A DNA stretch of 64,000 bases from Pedococcus dokdonensis (GCF_900104525.1 NZ_LT629711.1:3472001-3536000); one strand, 5' to 3'. Shown: positions 1 through 8,349, numbered from the stretch's first letter. Notes: generated by a model from the letters alone, not told the origin. Translations and numbers: made by a program.

Positions 1-707
1 ACGAGGCCTTCCCCGGCGACGACCACGGCCTCGGCTTCGAGCTGAACCAGCGTTGGTACATGGACTCCTTGTCCGGACCGCGCACCGCCGGGCACACCGG
101 CTACACCGGCACCTCCATCGTCATCGACTTCAGCTCCCGCTCCTTCGCGATCCTGCTGACCAACCGGGTGCACCCCTCGCGCAGCTGGGGGAGCAACAAC
201 CTCGCCCGTCGTGAGTGGGCCGGAGGCCTGGGACAGGCGCTGCGCGTGCGACCCGCTGTCGGCGCGACGGCGTGGTCGGGAGGGGCCGCCAACGCCGCCA
301 CGCACACCCTCACCACGCCGTCGGTGGCGGTCCCCGCCTCGGGTGCGCGGCTCGGGTTCGACCTCTTCCTCGACACGGAGGAGACCGACCTGCTCACCCT
401 CGAGCGCTCGACCGACGGCGGCGCCACCTGGCAGCCCCTGCCGTTCACCACCCGCGACCGCGGTGGGGAGAGCGCGAGCGACGGCACCGTGTCCGGCACC
501 CGCGACCGGCACTGGCTGCAGGCGCGGGCCGACCTCCCCCCCGGGGCGCAGCAGCTGCGGTGGCGCTACACGACTGACGCGACCAACCTCGGCCGGGGCG
601 TCTACGTGGACGGCATCCGCCTCACCGCGGGTCGCGCCGTGCTGCTCGACGCCGAGAAGTCGCCCACCCTGCTCACCGCAGACGGCTGGACCCTCCGGTC
701 CCGGTGA
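1..707 (+). CDS. Serine hydrolase (class C beta-lactamase fold), C-terminal part
   Basis: The frame is open from base 3, so the N-terminus with the expected Ser-x-x-Lys nucleophile lies off the left edge. The visible part contains HTGYTGTS (bases about 87-122), matching the third active-site box (HTG/KTG type) of beta-lactamase-fold esterases and amidases, then an LLTNRVHP segment typical of the fold's end. About 150 further residues form a beta-rich extension with SxDGGATWQPL, as in MAM or immune-inhibitor-type accessory domains. It sits directly before a MurR-like regulator and murQ. In Bacillus the equivalent position in the murein-recycling operon is held by AmiE, a beta-lactamase-fold MurNAc-L-Ala amidase, so a muropeptide amidase/esterase role is likely but inferred. 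Its stop overlaps the next start (GTGA). Confidence 0.8.
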   Translation, partial: EAFPGDDHGLGFELNQRWYMDSLSGPRTAGHTGYTGTSIVIDFSSRSFAILLTNRVHPSRSWGSNNLARREWAGGLGQALRVRPAVGATAWSGGAANAATHTLTTPSVAVPASGARLGFDLFLDTEETDLLTLERSTDGGATWQPLPFTTRDRGGESASDGTVSGTRDRHWLQARADLPPGAQQLRWRYTTDATNLGRGVYVDGIRLTAGRAVLLDAEKSPTLLTADGWTLRSR

Positions 708-1630
708 GCGCGTCACCGACGCCGTACGGTAAGCCCATGCCATCGCGCGATCGGGGCCCCGAGGGCTCGGCGACCACAGTCCCGCTGCTGGTGCGGCTCC
801 GGGGGATCCGACCGTCGCTGTCGCCGGCCGAGGACCGGGTCGCCGAGAAGGTGCTCGACAACCCTCGTGGGGCAGCGTCCCTGACGATCAGCGAGCTGGC
901 AACGGCGGCAACGACATCCGAGACGACGGTGCTGCGGTTCTGTCGGCGTCTGGGGCTGCCGGGGTATCCCCAGCTGCGGCTCGCGCTGGCCGAGGAGAGC
1001 GCCCAGCCGCGCTCGACCGGCGCCCAGGACACGGACATCAGCGCCAAGGACACCATCGACGACATCATCGCCAAGGTGGCCTTCACCGATGCCAGCGCTG
1101 TCGAGGAGACCGCCCAGCAGCTCGACCGCGAGGCGCTCGCCGCCACTGCAGCGGCGATCGCGGCGGCCGGCCGGGTCGATGTCTACGGGATCGGGGCGAG
1201 CGCGGTCGTCGGCATCGACCTGCAGCAGAAGCTGCACCGCATCGGCGTGGTCGCCTTCGCGTGGAACGACCCCCACATCGCGCTGACGAGCGCGACCCTG
1301 CTGGGCAAGGGCGACGTCGCCATCGGGATCTCGCACTCCGGCACCACGTCAGAGACCATCGAGGCGCTCGAGCTGGCCAGGGAACGCGGGGCCGCGACCG
1401 TCGCGATCACCAACTTCCCGCTGTCGCTGCTGGCCGCCCGGGCCGACCACCTGCTCACCACGGCAGCGCGCGAGACCAGCCTGCGCTCGGGTGCGACGGC
1501 GAGCCGGATCGCCGCGCTGACGATCGTCGACTGCCTCTACATCGCGGTCGCGCAGCGGCACCTCTCCCGGGCTCGGAAGGCCGTCAAGGAGACCCGCGCT
1601 GCCGTCGCCAGCCACCACCTCCTGCCCTGA
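704..1630 (+). CDS. RpiR/MurR-family transcriptional regulator
   Basis: About 300 residues with the two-part RpiR layout. An N-terminal HTH_6 domain (around residues 30-105) contains a TISELATAATTSETTVLRFCRRLG helix-turn-helix region, split by a linker from a C-terminal SIS sugar-phosphate domain beginning VDVYGIGASAVVG. The family senses phosphosugars; MurR senses MurNAc-6-phosphate and represses murQ. Two starts are possible: GTG 704, overlapping the previous stop, or ATG 737 (MPSRDRG). Neither has a strong ribosome site. The gene lies upstream of murQ in the same direction, and a dyad inside the murQ promoter (1833-1861) is its probable operator. The MurR role is inferred from context; the family call is firm. 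Confidence 0.9.
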   Translation: MSASPTPYGKPMPSRDRGPEGSATTVPLLVRLRGIRPSLSPAEDRVAEKVLDNPRGAASLTISELATAATTSETTVLRFCRRLGLPGYPQLRLALAEESAQPRSTGAQDTDISAKDTIDDIIAKVAFTDASAVEETAQQLDREALAATAAAIAAAGRVDVYGIGASAVVGIDLQQKLHRIGVVAFAWNDPHIALTSATLLGKGDVAIGISHSGTTSETIEALELARERGAATVAITNFPLSLLAARADHLLTTAARETSLRSGATASRIAALTIVDCLYIAVAQRHLSRARKAVKETRAAVASHHLLP

Positions 1631-1639
1631 CCGACCGCA

Positions 1640-1776
1640 CTTCTGGCCACTCGTGCGGGGTGGGAGGGCTCCCCTTCTGGCTACTGATGCGGGGTGGGAG
1701 GGCTCCCCTTCTCGCTACTGGTGCGGGGTGGGAGCGCTCCACTTCTGGCCACCGGTGCGGGGTGGGAGCGCTCCGT
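1640..1776. repeat. Four-copy 34-bp tandem repeat
   Basis: Four head-to-tail units with an exact 34-bp period start at 1640, 1674, 1708 and 1742. Each reads roughly cttctggccactggtgcggg followed by gtgggagsgctccc, with a few substitutions between copies. A partial inverted copy (ggccagaagtg) follows at about 1800-1810. The array fills the gap between the regulator and the murQ promoter. The unit carries no obvious coding sense. It could act as a weak termination or topological element, or simply be a minisatellite. Confidence 0.8.
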
Positions 1777-1832
1777 TCGCCCCAACACCCAGCATGGTCG
1801 GCCAGAAGTGCTGTTGTTACTCATTCACATTC

Positions 1833-1861
1833 TTGACGGACATTCCGTAGGAAACTAACCT
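1833..1861 (+). promoter_or_regulatory. murQ promoter with internal dyad (likely MurR operator)
   Basis: TTGACG at 1833-1838 and TAACCT at 1856-1861 are separated by exactly 17 bp and fit a primary sigma-factor promoter. The start codon GTG 1868 begins 6 nt after the -10 box, so the murQ transcript should be leaderless. Inside the spacer, TTCC-gta-GGAA (1843-1853) forms a dyad well placed to block RNA polymerase. Assigning it to the upstream MurR-like protein is inference. Confidence 0.7.
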
Positions 1862-1867
1862 CGCGGT

Positions 1868-2827
1868 GTGAGCAGTGACGTGAGCGTGAGCGCGCCGACC
1901 GAGGAGCGCCACCCGGGGACCACCTCGATCGACACCGAGTCGACCCTCGACATCCTCGTCCTGCTCAACGACGACGACGCCAAGGTCGCGCCGGCCGTGG
2001 CCGAGGTGCTGCCCGAGCTGGCCGCCCTGGTCGACCGTGCGGTGCAGGCCATCCGCGGCGGCGGCACGGTGCACTACTTCGGGGCCGGCACGTCGGGTCG
2101 GCTGGCCGTCCTCGACGCCGCTGAGCTGCTCCCCACCTTCAACGCGCCCGACGGCCTCTTCGTCGCCCACCACGCGGGCGGGCTCGGCGCGCTGCTTCGG
2201 GCGGTGGAGAACGTCGAGGACGACGAGGATGCTGGTCGGGCCGAGGCGGAGGCCGTCCGACCCGGCGACGTCGCGGTCGGCCTCACCGCGTCCGGTCGCA
2301 CCCCCTACGTCGGTGGGGCCCTGGAGCGCGCCAAGGAGCGGGGCGCGGTGACTGCGCTCGTCACCTCGAACCCACACGCCGACCTCGCTGAGCACGCGGA
2401 CCACGTCCTGGTCGCGCGCACCGGCCCGGAGGTGCTGACGGGCTCGACCCGGCTCAAGGCCGGCACGGCCCAGAAGCTCATCCTCAACTCGTTCTCGACC
2501 GCTGTGATGATCCGGCTCGGGCGCACCTGGTCGAACCTCATGGTCGATGTCGTCGCCACCAACGCCAAGCTGCGGGGCCGGGTGGTCCGGATCCTGCAGG
2601 AGGCGAGCGGTGCCGACGACGCCGAGGCTCGCGCGGCCCTCGAGCAGGCCAGTGGCGAGCTCAAGCCGGCCCTGCTCTCGATGCTCGCCCACGTCGACGC
2701 ATCCGTGGCGCGGGCCGCGATCGAGCAGCACGGTGGCTCGGTCGCCGACGCCCTCGCCGCCCTCACCGTGACCCCGTCCTCCCCGACTGAGACCCGCCCG
2801 TCCCCCGCCCCCAGAGGAGAGAACTGA
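1868..2827 (+). CDS. murQ: N-acetylmuramic acid 6-phosphate etherase MurQ
   Basis: MurQ cleaves the lactyl ether of MurNAc-6-phosphate to GlcNAc-6-phosphate and D-lactate in the cytoplasm, the committed step of murein sugar recycling. The 319-residue product has the usual length and the family signatures: STLDILVLLNDDD near the N-terminus, the SIS-domain phosphate loop HYFGAGTSGRLAVLDA, and STRLKAGTAQKLILN with the following NLMVDVVATN. GTG 1868 is chosen because the -10 box ends six bases upstream (leaderless). The stop overlaps the ATG of the ABC binding protein (TGATG), so murQ, the transporter and the kinase are probably one operon. Confidence 0.95.
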   Translation: MSSDVSVSAPTEERHPGTTSIDTESTLDILVLLNDDDAKVAPAVAEVLPELAALVDRAVQAIRGGGTVHYFGAGTSGRLAVLDAAELLPTFNAPDGLFVAHHAGGLGALLRAVENVEDDEDAGRAEAEAVRPGDVAVGLTASGRTPYVGGALERAKERGAVTALVTSNPHADLAEHADHVLVARTGPEVLTGSTRLKAGTAQKLILNSFSTAVMIRLGRTWSNLMVDVVATNAKLRGRVVRILQEASGADDAEARAALEQASGELKPALLSMLAHVDASVARAAIEQHGGSVADALAALTVTPSSPTETRPSPAPRGEN

Positions 2828-4116
2828 TGACCCGTCTAACCAGCAAGGCCCTGGCCGCGACCACCCTGGTCGGGCTCGCGGCCGCCCTGGCAGCGTGTGC
2901 GCCCTCCGGCGGTTCGGGGGATGCGGGCGGTGACGGCAGGACCACGCTCACCGTCTGGTCCTGGCGGGTCGAGGACGAGGCCGCCTACAAGAAGATCTTC
3001 GCCGCCTACGAGAAGCAGCACACCGACGTGTCGGTCGACTTCAAGGCCTTCAAGGCCACCGAGTACAACAAGATCCTCGCGACCGGCCTGGCCGGCTCCG
3101 ACGGCCCCGACGTGCCGCAGGTCCGCTCCTACGGCCAGCTCCAGACGACCGTCGCCTCGAAGTCACTGGTGCCGCTGGACGGCAAGGTCGACCTCACCGG
3201 CTGGGACGAGAACATCGTGGCCAGTGCGAAGGGCAAGGAGGACGGCAAGATCTACTCCGTGCCGTTCGCCCGCCAGACCGTGCAGATGTTCTACAACCAG
3301 GGCCTGTTCGAGAAGAACGGCCTCAGGGCGCCGACCACCTGGGACGAGTTCACCGCCGCCAACACCAAGCTGGCCGGCGCAGGCGTCATCCCGATCGCCG
3401 TCGGCGCGAAGGACGACTGGACCCTCCCGATCGTGCACGAGGTCCTCGCTGCGCCGCGGTTCGGCGGGAAGGCCTTCCAGGACCAGGTGATGAGTGGGGC
3501 GAAGGACTTCACCAGCCCTGACTGGGTCGCGTCCGTCGAGGTCGTGAAGAGCCTCGAGAAGTACATGCCCAAGAACGTCACCGGCGTCGCCGCCACCGAC
3601 GCGCAGACGCTGTTCAGCGCGGAGAAGGCGGCGATGATCCCCGGTGGTTCGTTCGACCTCGCCGTCCTCCAGAAGGCCAACCCCGCGGTGCAGATCGGGG
3701 TGTTCCAGGTGCCCCCGCCGCCCGGCTCGCCGAGTGGCTCCGAGGCCACCACCCCCGGCTGGGCCGACGGCAACTTCGGCGTCTCCACGAAGTCCAAGAA
3801 CCAGGCTGCCGCCACCGAGCTCGTGAAGTGGATGTCCACCAAGGAGTTCGGTCAGATGGTCGCCGACGACATCAAGCAGATCTCGGCCGTGCCCGGCGTG
3901 GAGTTCAGCGACCCGCTGCTGAAGACGATGAACGACAACTACACCAACAGCGGCTCGCCCTACCTGCTCCTCACCGACTTCCGCTACGGCGCCCCGTCCG
4001 GCACCGACCTGTTGGGCAAGGGCCTGCAGCAGCTGCTGCTCGGGTCCAAGGACGCCAAGGCCGTGAGCACGGAGCTCGACACCGGCGTCAAGACCTGGTT
4101 CAAGCCCACCTCGTGA
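2827..4116 (+). CDS. ABC sugar-binding lipoprotein (CUT1 type)
   Basis: A family 1 extracellular solute-binding protein of 429 residues. The signal peptide ends in the lipobox LAAC, with the lipidated Cys near residue 24, so it should be tethered to the outer face of the membrane. The mature part begins TLTVWSWRVEDEAAYKKIF, typical of carbohydrate binders. An agagga ribosome site precedes ATG 2827, which overlaps the murQ stop. With the murein genes around it the ligand is probably MurNAc, GlcNAc or a muropeptide sugar, but this is inferred from context only. The stop overlaps the GTG of the first permease. Confidence 0.92.
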   Translation: MTRLTSKALAATTLVGLAAALAACAPSGGSGDAGGDGRTTLTVWSWRVEDEAAYKKIFAAYEKQHTDVSVDFKAFKATEYNKILATGLAGSDGPDVPQVRSYGQLQTTVASKSLVPLDGKVDLTGWDENIVASAKGKEDGKIYSVPFARQTVQMFYNQGLFEKNGLRAPTTWDEFTAANTKLAGAGVIPIAVGAKDDWTLPIVHEVLAAPRFGGKAFQDQVMSGAKDFTSPDWVASVEVVKSLEKYMPKNVTGVAATDAQTLFSAEKAAMIPGGSFDLAVLQKANPAVQIGVFQVPPPPGSPSGSEATTPGWADGNFGVSTKSKNQAAATELVKWMSTKEFGQMVADDIKQISAVPGVEFSDPLLKTMNDNYTNSGSPYLLLTDFRYGAPSGTDLLGKGLQQLLLGSKDAKAVSTELDTGVKTWFKPTS

Positions 4117-5012
4117 GGCGACGGACGGGGCTGCTCTTCCTGGCCCCTGCGCTCGTGCTGTTCGGCGTGTTCGTGCTCTACCCGATGCTGACCGCGTTCT
4201 CCTACGCGTTCTTCGACTGGCGGGGTACGACCCGGGGTGGGTTCGCGGGGATCGCCAACTTCCAGACCCTCTTCACCAAGGCGCCGTTCACGACCGACCT
4301 GCCACGGGCGTTGCTGCACAACGTCGTCTTCTTCATCGGGACGATGCTGGTGCAGAACACGATCGGGCTCACCGTCGCGTTCCTCCTCCACCGGAGGGCC
4401 CGCACGCGACGCCTGCTGCAGACGCTCTACGCGATGCCGTACCTCGTGAGCCCGATCGTGATCGGCTACCTGTGGACCCTCCTGCTCTCGCCGACCTTCG
4501 GCCCCGTCAACCAGCTGCTCACCAAGCTCGGGCTGGAGTCGTGGGCCCTCCCGTGGCTCGGTGACCCCAAGACCGCCCTGTGGGTGGTGGTGCTCGTGAG
4601 CGTGTGGCAGTGGATCGGCTTCCCGGTCCTGCTGTATGGCGCCGCGCTCGGTGGGGTGCCGGAGGAGCTGAGCGAGGCGGCCCGGGTCGACGGCGCGTCC
4701 TACCGGCAGACCTTCTTCAAGGTGACCCTGCCGCTGCTGGTCCCGGCCATCGGCACGGTCTCGGTGCTCACCTTCATCTTCGCGATGGAGGCCTTCGCGC
4801 TGCCGTACGCATTCGGCGGGTCGACCGGAAACCCCGCTGGGGCAACGGACTTCGTCTCCCTGCTCTTCTACCGCAGCGCCTTCGACTCGGGTGCGGTCGA
4901 CGCGATCGGCAGCTCGTCGGCCCTGGCGACCCTCCTCTTCCTCATCATCTTCGGGGGCGCGCTGGCCGCCACCGCGGTGCTGCGCCGGCACGAGCGGAGG
5001 ATCACGACGTGA
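4113..5012 (+). CDS. ABC sugar permease, MalF-like
   Basis: An inner-membrane permease of 299 residues starting at GTG 4113, which overlaps the binding-protein stop as GTGA. Six hydrophobic segments are evident, beginning GLLFLAPALVLFGVFVLY. The EAA loop that docks the ATPase reads EELSEAARVDGASYRQTFFKVTLP (around residues 185-208). It pairs with the next gene to form the channel. A longer frame runs upstream through the binding-protein gene, but that part is a shadow. No ATP-binding subunit is encoded nearby. Confidence 0.93.
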   Translation: MRRRTGLLFLAPALVLFGVFVLYPMLTAFSYAFFDWRGTTRGGFAGIANFQTLFTKAPFTTDLPRALLHNVVFFIGTMLVQNTIGLTVAFLLHRRARTRRLLQTLYAMPYLVSPIVIGYLWTLLLSPTFGPVNQLLTKLGLESWALPWLGDPKTALWVVVLVSVWQWIGFPVLLYGAALGGVPEELSEAARVDGASYRQTFFKVTLPLLVPAIGTVSVLTFIFAMEAFALPYAFGGSTGNPAGATDFVSLLFYRSAFDSGAVDAIGSSSALATLLFLIIFGGALAATAVLRRHERRITT

Positions 5013-5899
5013 CCGCCCTCCCCACGACGACGGCGCGGGAGCAGCGCGTGCTCGAGCCGCCACGCGGTGGCTCGGCCCGCGCCAAGCCGGTCGGTGGCGT
5101 GACCGCCAGCATCGCGCTGTGGCTCTATGCAGCCTTCGCGCTGATCCCGTTGCTGCTCATGGTGGCCAGCTCGTTCCGCACCAATGCCGACCTCATCACC
5201 GACCCGCTCGGCGCCCCGTGGCCGGTCTCGACGACGAGCTATCGCGAGGCCTGGACGACGGGCAACTTCGCCACCTACTTCTGGAACTCCCTGCTCGTCA
5301 CGGTCGGCGCCGTCGTCGTCTCGACGGTGGTGTCGACGATGGCCGCCTACGCCCTGGCGCGGGTGCGCTCGCGCTGGTTCGCCGGGATCGAGTCGGTATT
5401 CCTCTCCGGGCTGATGCTCCCGATCCACCTGGCGATCCTGCCGATCTTCTTCCTCTTCGACAGCCTCGGCCTGATCGACAGCCGGCTCGGGCTGGCCCTG
5501 ATGTACGGCGCGGCCGGGGTGCCGTTCTCGATCTTCGTCCTCACGACGTTCTTCCGGCAGCTGCCCGAGGAGCTCGAGGAGGCGGCTGCCCTCGACGGTG
5601 CGTCCGCTTGGCAGACCTTCTGGCGGATCATGGTGCCCCTGGTCCGACCCGCCCTGGCCACGGTGGCGGTCTTCCGCTTCGTGCCGATCTGGAACGACTT
5701 CCTCTTCCCCCTCGTCCTGCTGCGCCGCGAGGAGAAGTACACGTTGCCGGTCGGCCTCACCACCTTCTTCGGCGAGAACGCCACCAACTTCTCGGCGGTC
5801 TTCGCGGGCCTGGTGATCACCACCGTGCCGCTCGTCGTCCTGTTCCTCCTGGCCACCAAGCAGATCGTGGCGGGCTTGACCGCCGGCATGTCGAAGTGA
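5009..5899 (+). CDS. ABC sugar permease, MalG-like
   Basis: A second channel subunit of 296 residues. GTG 5009 overlaps the stop of the first permease as GTGA. It has a long first hydrophobic segment (IALWLYAAFALIPLLLMVASSF) and an EAA loop EELEEAAALDGASAWQTFWRIMVPL near residues 190-215, as expected for MalG-type CUT1 permeases. Together with 2827-5012 it makes a complete importer apart from the ATPase, which in many actinobacteria is a shared MsiK/MsmK protein encoded elsewhere. Confidence 0.93.
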   Translation: MTALPTTTAREQRVLEPPRGGSARAKPVGGVTASIALWLYAAFALIPLLLMVASSFRTNADLITDPLGAPWPVSTTSYREAWTTGNFATYFWNSLLVTVGAVVVSTVVSTMAAYALARVRSRWFAGIESVFLSGLMLPIHLAILPIFFLFDSLGLIDSRLGLALMYGAAGVPFSIFVLTTFFRQLPEELEEAAALDGASAWQTFWRIMVPLVRPALATVAVFRFVPIWNDFLFPLVLLRREEKYTLPVGLTTFFGENATNFSAVFAGLVITTVPLVVLFLLATKQIVAGLTAGMSK

Positions 5900-5912
5900 T
5901 CGGGTCGCGCCC

Positions 5913-6857
5913 ATGACGGGCGGACCGGTCGTGGGAGTCGACATCGGTGGCTCCGGCCTGCGCCTGCAGGCCTGGTATGCCGCCGGGGCGGGTCCAGTCC
6001 GCACCGCGCCCGGGGTGCGCATCGGGTCCACCGGCATCGACGTGGCTGCCGCTGTCGCCGACGCGCGGGCCCTCCTCGACGAGGAGCGTGCGACCGGCGG
6101 CCGCGAGGGGCCGCCCGCCACCGTCGTGTGGTCGATGCGGGGGTTGCTGTTCCTCGCGGATCGGACCGAGGTGCTGCGGCTGGTCCGCGAGGGTCTGCGC
6201 GCCGACGTCACCGTGGTGGTCTCCGACGCCGTCGCCAACCTGGTGGGTGCGACCGGGGGGCTGCACCCGGCCGCGGTGGTCGCGGCCGGGACGGGGGCGG
6301 TCGCGTTCGGCACCGACTTCGCCACCACCTGGCGACGGGTGGACGGCTGGGGGCACGTCCTCGGTGACGTGGGCTCCGGGGCCTGGCTCGGCCTCGAAGG
6401 GCTGCGGGTCGCCCTGCGTGCAGCAGACGGGTTGTCCGGTGGATCCGAGGCGCTCCTCGGGGCCGGTGTCGACCGGTTCGGCCCGACCGAGTCGTGGCCG
6501 CGGCAGCTGATGGCGACCCTCGACGCCCCGGAGCGGCTCGCGTCGTTCGCCCCGGTGGTCACGGCCGCGGCTCCGACCGACCCCGTGGCGGCAGGGCTGT
6601 GCCAGCGGGCGGGGCAGGGGCTCGGTGAGGCACTTCTGGCGGCTGCGACGGGCCTGGGCAGCCCGCACCTCGTCGCCACCGGCGGCGTGCTGGTGGACGG
6701 GCCGGTGTGGTCCGCACTCGTGGCCACGCTCGCCGCACAGGGGGCGCAGCTGGCGCCGGCCCGCGGCGGAGCCCTCGACGGGGCGCTGCTGCTCGGGCGG
6801 CGCCTCGGCGAGGAGGGGCAGCTCCCGGAGCACCCGGCATACCTCGTCGTGGGCTGA
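5913..6857 (+). CDS. BadF/BadG-family amino-sugar kinase (NagK/MurK-like)
   Basis: A 314-residue ASKHA-fold kinase. The phosphate-1 motif VVGVDIGGSGLRL is at residues 6-18, and a second phosphate loop GTGAVAFG follows GGLHPAAVVAA. The segment GWGHVLGDVGSGAWLG matches the conserved block of bacterial GlcNAc kinases. Family members phosphorylate GlcNAc, and MurK of Clostridium acetobutylicum also phosphorylates MurNAc at O6. Placed 13 bp after an ABC importer and in line with murQ, the protein most likely makes MurNAc-6-P (substrate of MurQ) and GlcNAc-6-P. Substrate choice cannot be read from sequence. Confidence 0.88.
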   Translation: MTGGPVVGVDIGGSGLRLQAWYAAGAGPVRTAPGVRIGSTGIDVAAAVADARALLDEERATGGREGPPATVVWSMRGLLFLADRTEVLRLVREGLRADVTVVVSDAVANLVGATGGLHPAAVVAAGTGAVAFGTDFATTWRRVDGWGHVLGDVGSGAWLGLEGLRVALRAADGLSGGSEALLGAGVDRFGPTESWPRQLMATLDAPERLASFAPVVTAAAPTDPVAAGLCQRAGQGLGEALLAAATGLGSPHLVATGGVLVDGPVWSALVATLAAQGAQLAPARGGALDGALLLGRRLGEEGQLPEHPAYLVVG

Positions 6858-6861
6858 GCGG

Positions 6862-7416
6862 TCAGTCCCTGGGCGTGTTCTGGTAGCGGATGTAGGCGCT
6901 GGAGTCGCGGTGCCACAGCCGCACCACCGCCCACGCACCCACGAACAGGATGGCGAAGGCGAGCGTGAAGGCGAACTTGCCCGCGGTCGGCAGCAGCGCT
7001 CCCGCGAACAGCCCCACGTAGACCGGCAGGAGCACGCTGGCGATGATCCGGGCCCACCGCGACCCCCGCGCGGTCGCGCGGGCGAGGGCCAACCAGATGA
7101 CGCACGCCGCGACCGCGACGATCGTCGTCAGCCCGAGGGTGAACCGCAGGACTCCCTCGATGTCGGCGTCGGTCGCCGGCAGCTTGCCCACCACGACCTC
7201 GCGTCGGATCGCGTCGCGCAGCTCTGCGCGGGTGAGGAAACCGCGCAGCACCTCGCACACCTCGAGGAAGGCCCCGAACTGCATCAGCCGCACGCTCTCG
7301 ACGATCGAGCGCGGCGGCACCAAGGGCTTGCCGGGCTGCCAGGTGTGCTCTTCGGGCCGGCCGTCGCCGGCGCCGTCGGGGCTCAGCACGCCGCGCCACC
7401 GGATCTGTCGGGCCAT
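6862..7416 (-). CDS. Conserved membrane protein, function unknown
   Basis: A 184-residue protein. The start ATG 7416 (MARQIRWRG) is preferred because the frame further upstream runs through the tRNA-Ser gene. The N-terminal 80 residues are soluble, with PPRSIVESVRLMQFGAFLEVCEVLRGF and a charged RAELRDAIRREV helix. Then come about four hydrophobic segments (LRFTLGLTTIVAVAACVIWLAL, IASVLLPVYVGLFAGALL, FAFTLAFAILFVGAWAVV and a weaker one). The pattern is common among actinobacterial hypothetical proteins and suggests no enzymatic motif. It is convergent with the kinase gene, with only 4 bp between the stops. Confidence 0.75.
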   Translation of the reverse strand: MARQIRWRGVLSPDGAGDGRPEEHTWQPGKPLVPPRSIVESVRLMQFGAFLEVCEVLRGFLTRAELRDAIRREVVVGKLPATDADIEGVLRFTLGLTTIVAVAACVIWLALARATARGSRWARIIASVLLPVYVGLFAGALLPTAGKFAFTLAFAILFVGAWAVVRLWHRDSSAYIRYQNTPRD

Positions 7417-7446
7417 GCGTGGAGGATAGGCGACCCGCGCGCAAGA

Positions 7447-7478
7447 GAACGGCCCCAGCGCACGCGCGGGGGCCGTTC
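7447..7478 (-). terminator. Stem-loop after tRNA-Ser
   Basis: Arms gaacggcccc (7447-7456) and ggggccgttc (7469-7478) pair perfectly over 10 bp around a 12-nt GC-rich loop. It lies immediately 3' of tRNA-Ser on the minus strand. No U-tract follows, as is usual for actinobacterial terminators. Confidence 0.65.
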
Positions 7479-7480
7479 GG

Positions 7481-7568
7481 TGGCGGAGGATAGGGGATTC
7501 GAACCCCTGAGAGCTTTCACTCAACACGCTTTCCAAGCGTGCGCACTAGGCCACTATGCGAATCCTCC
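7481..7568 (-). tRNA. tRNA-Ser (anticodon GGA)
   Basis: Read on the minus strand, the acceptor GGAGGAT pairs with ATCCTCC. The D arm, an anticodon stem CACGCTT/AAGCGTG with loop containing GGA, a long variable arm typical of class II tRNAs (about GTTGAGTGAAAGCTCTC) and a T arm GGGGTTCGAATCCCC are all present. The 3' CCA is encoded (7481-7483). It reads UCC/UCU serine codons. The tRNA-Ser, ffs, dnaX, recR order is common in actinobacteria. Confidence 0.96.
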
Positions 7569-7694
7569 GCCGAGGAGGCTACCCGAGCGGCACCCCACCC
7601 CTGAAATCGCTCCTGCGAATCGCTGCCGAGGCGCCCTGCCACGGGCACCAACCTCGACGGGGTGCTCTTCCCACACTGGTAGGACCGGCGCGGC

Positions 7695-8156
7695 TCAGCT
7701 CTGGGAAGCGGCCGGTGGGCCGACGAGCAGGGCGAGCAGGGTCAGCGCGCTGACCGCCGCGACCGCCACGCCGCCTGCCGCGACCGGGCGAGCGAGCATC
7801 CATGCCTGCGCCCGCTCGAGCAGACCGGTCGGCTGGTCCCGGCCCGGAGCCAGCCGCCAGGGCCCGTCGAGCTGGCTGCGGCGCTCGGCCCGCCGGTCGA
7901 ACCACACCGTCAGGAACGGCGGGACGGCGCTCGCGAGGGCGAGCGCGGTGGTGGCCGGTGACCAGCGCTGGTTGACGGCCACGAACACCGCGCCCAGGCA
8001 GTAGGCGATGAAGACCACGCCGTGCGCCATACCGAAGACCTGCACGCCGAGCTCGGTCGTCCCCGTGCCGTACTTGAGGAGCATGCCCACGAGGAGCAGG
8101 GCCCAGGTGACCGCCTCGGCGACGGCGAGGCGACGGAACAGCTGCAGCGGCGACAT
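7695..8156 (-). CDS. DUF3817 integral membrane protein
   Basis: A 153-residue protein beginning MSPLQLFRRLAVAEAVTWALLL. It matches the DUF3817 pattern: a short basic N-terminus, then membrane segments VTWALLLVGMLLKY, GMAHGVVFIAYCLGAVFVAV, ALALASAVPPFLTVWF and a C-terminal AAGGVAVAAVSALTLLALLVG. The FGMAHGVVF motif is characteristic. Upstream in-frame sequence exists but lacks a better start. Function is unknown; the family is restricted mostly to actinobacteria. It is transcribed away from ffs. Confidence 0.85.
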   Translation of the reverse strand: MSPLQLFRRLAVAEAVTWALLLVGMLLKYGTGTTELGVQVFGMAHGVVFIAYCLGAVFVAVNQRWSPATTALALASAVPPFLTVWFDRRAERRSQLDGPWRLAPGRDQPTGLLERAQAWMLARPVAAGGVAVAAVSALTLLALLVGPPAASQS

Positions 8157-8349
8157 GCCCCCAGTCTCTGCGACCTCCTCGGCGTCGACCGCGGCGGGGT
8201 CCGTACCCAGGAGGTGGTCTCCCAGCTGCGCCACCAGACGCGGCTGGACGAGGCCCCGAACTGGTCGAGGTGTGGACACCGGGGACCGCCCTACGCGGTC
8301 GGTTCGACGGATTGGCTGTCGCGGAGTCGCCCCGTCTACACTGGCGGCA

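Noticed and set aside
4868..7444. 858-codon minus-strand frame opposite the permease and kinase genes
   Set aside because: It covers well-supported plus-strand genes and crosses the real membrane-protein gene in another frame; composition is Arg/Ser/Pro shadow type.
7200..7536. Longer N-terminus (224 codons) for the membrane protein at 6862-7416
   Set aside because: The extra part would run through the tRNA-Ser gene and its terminator, and has no family-like sequence.
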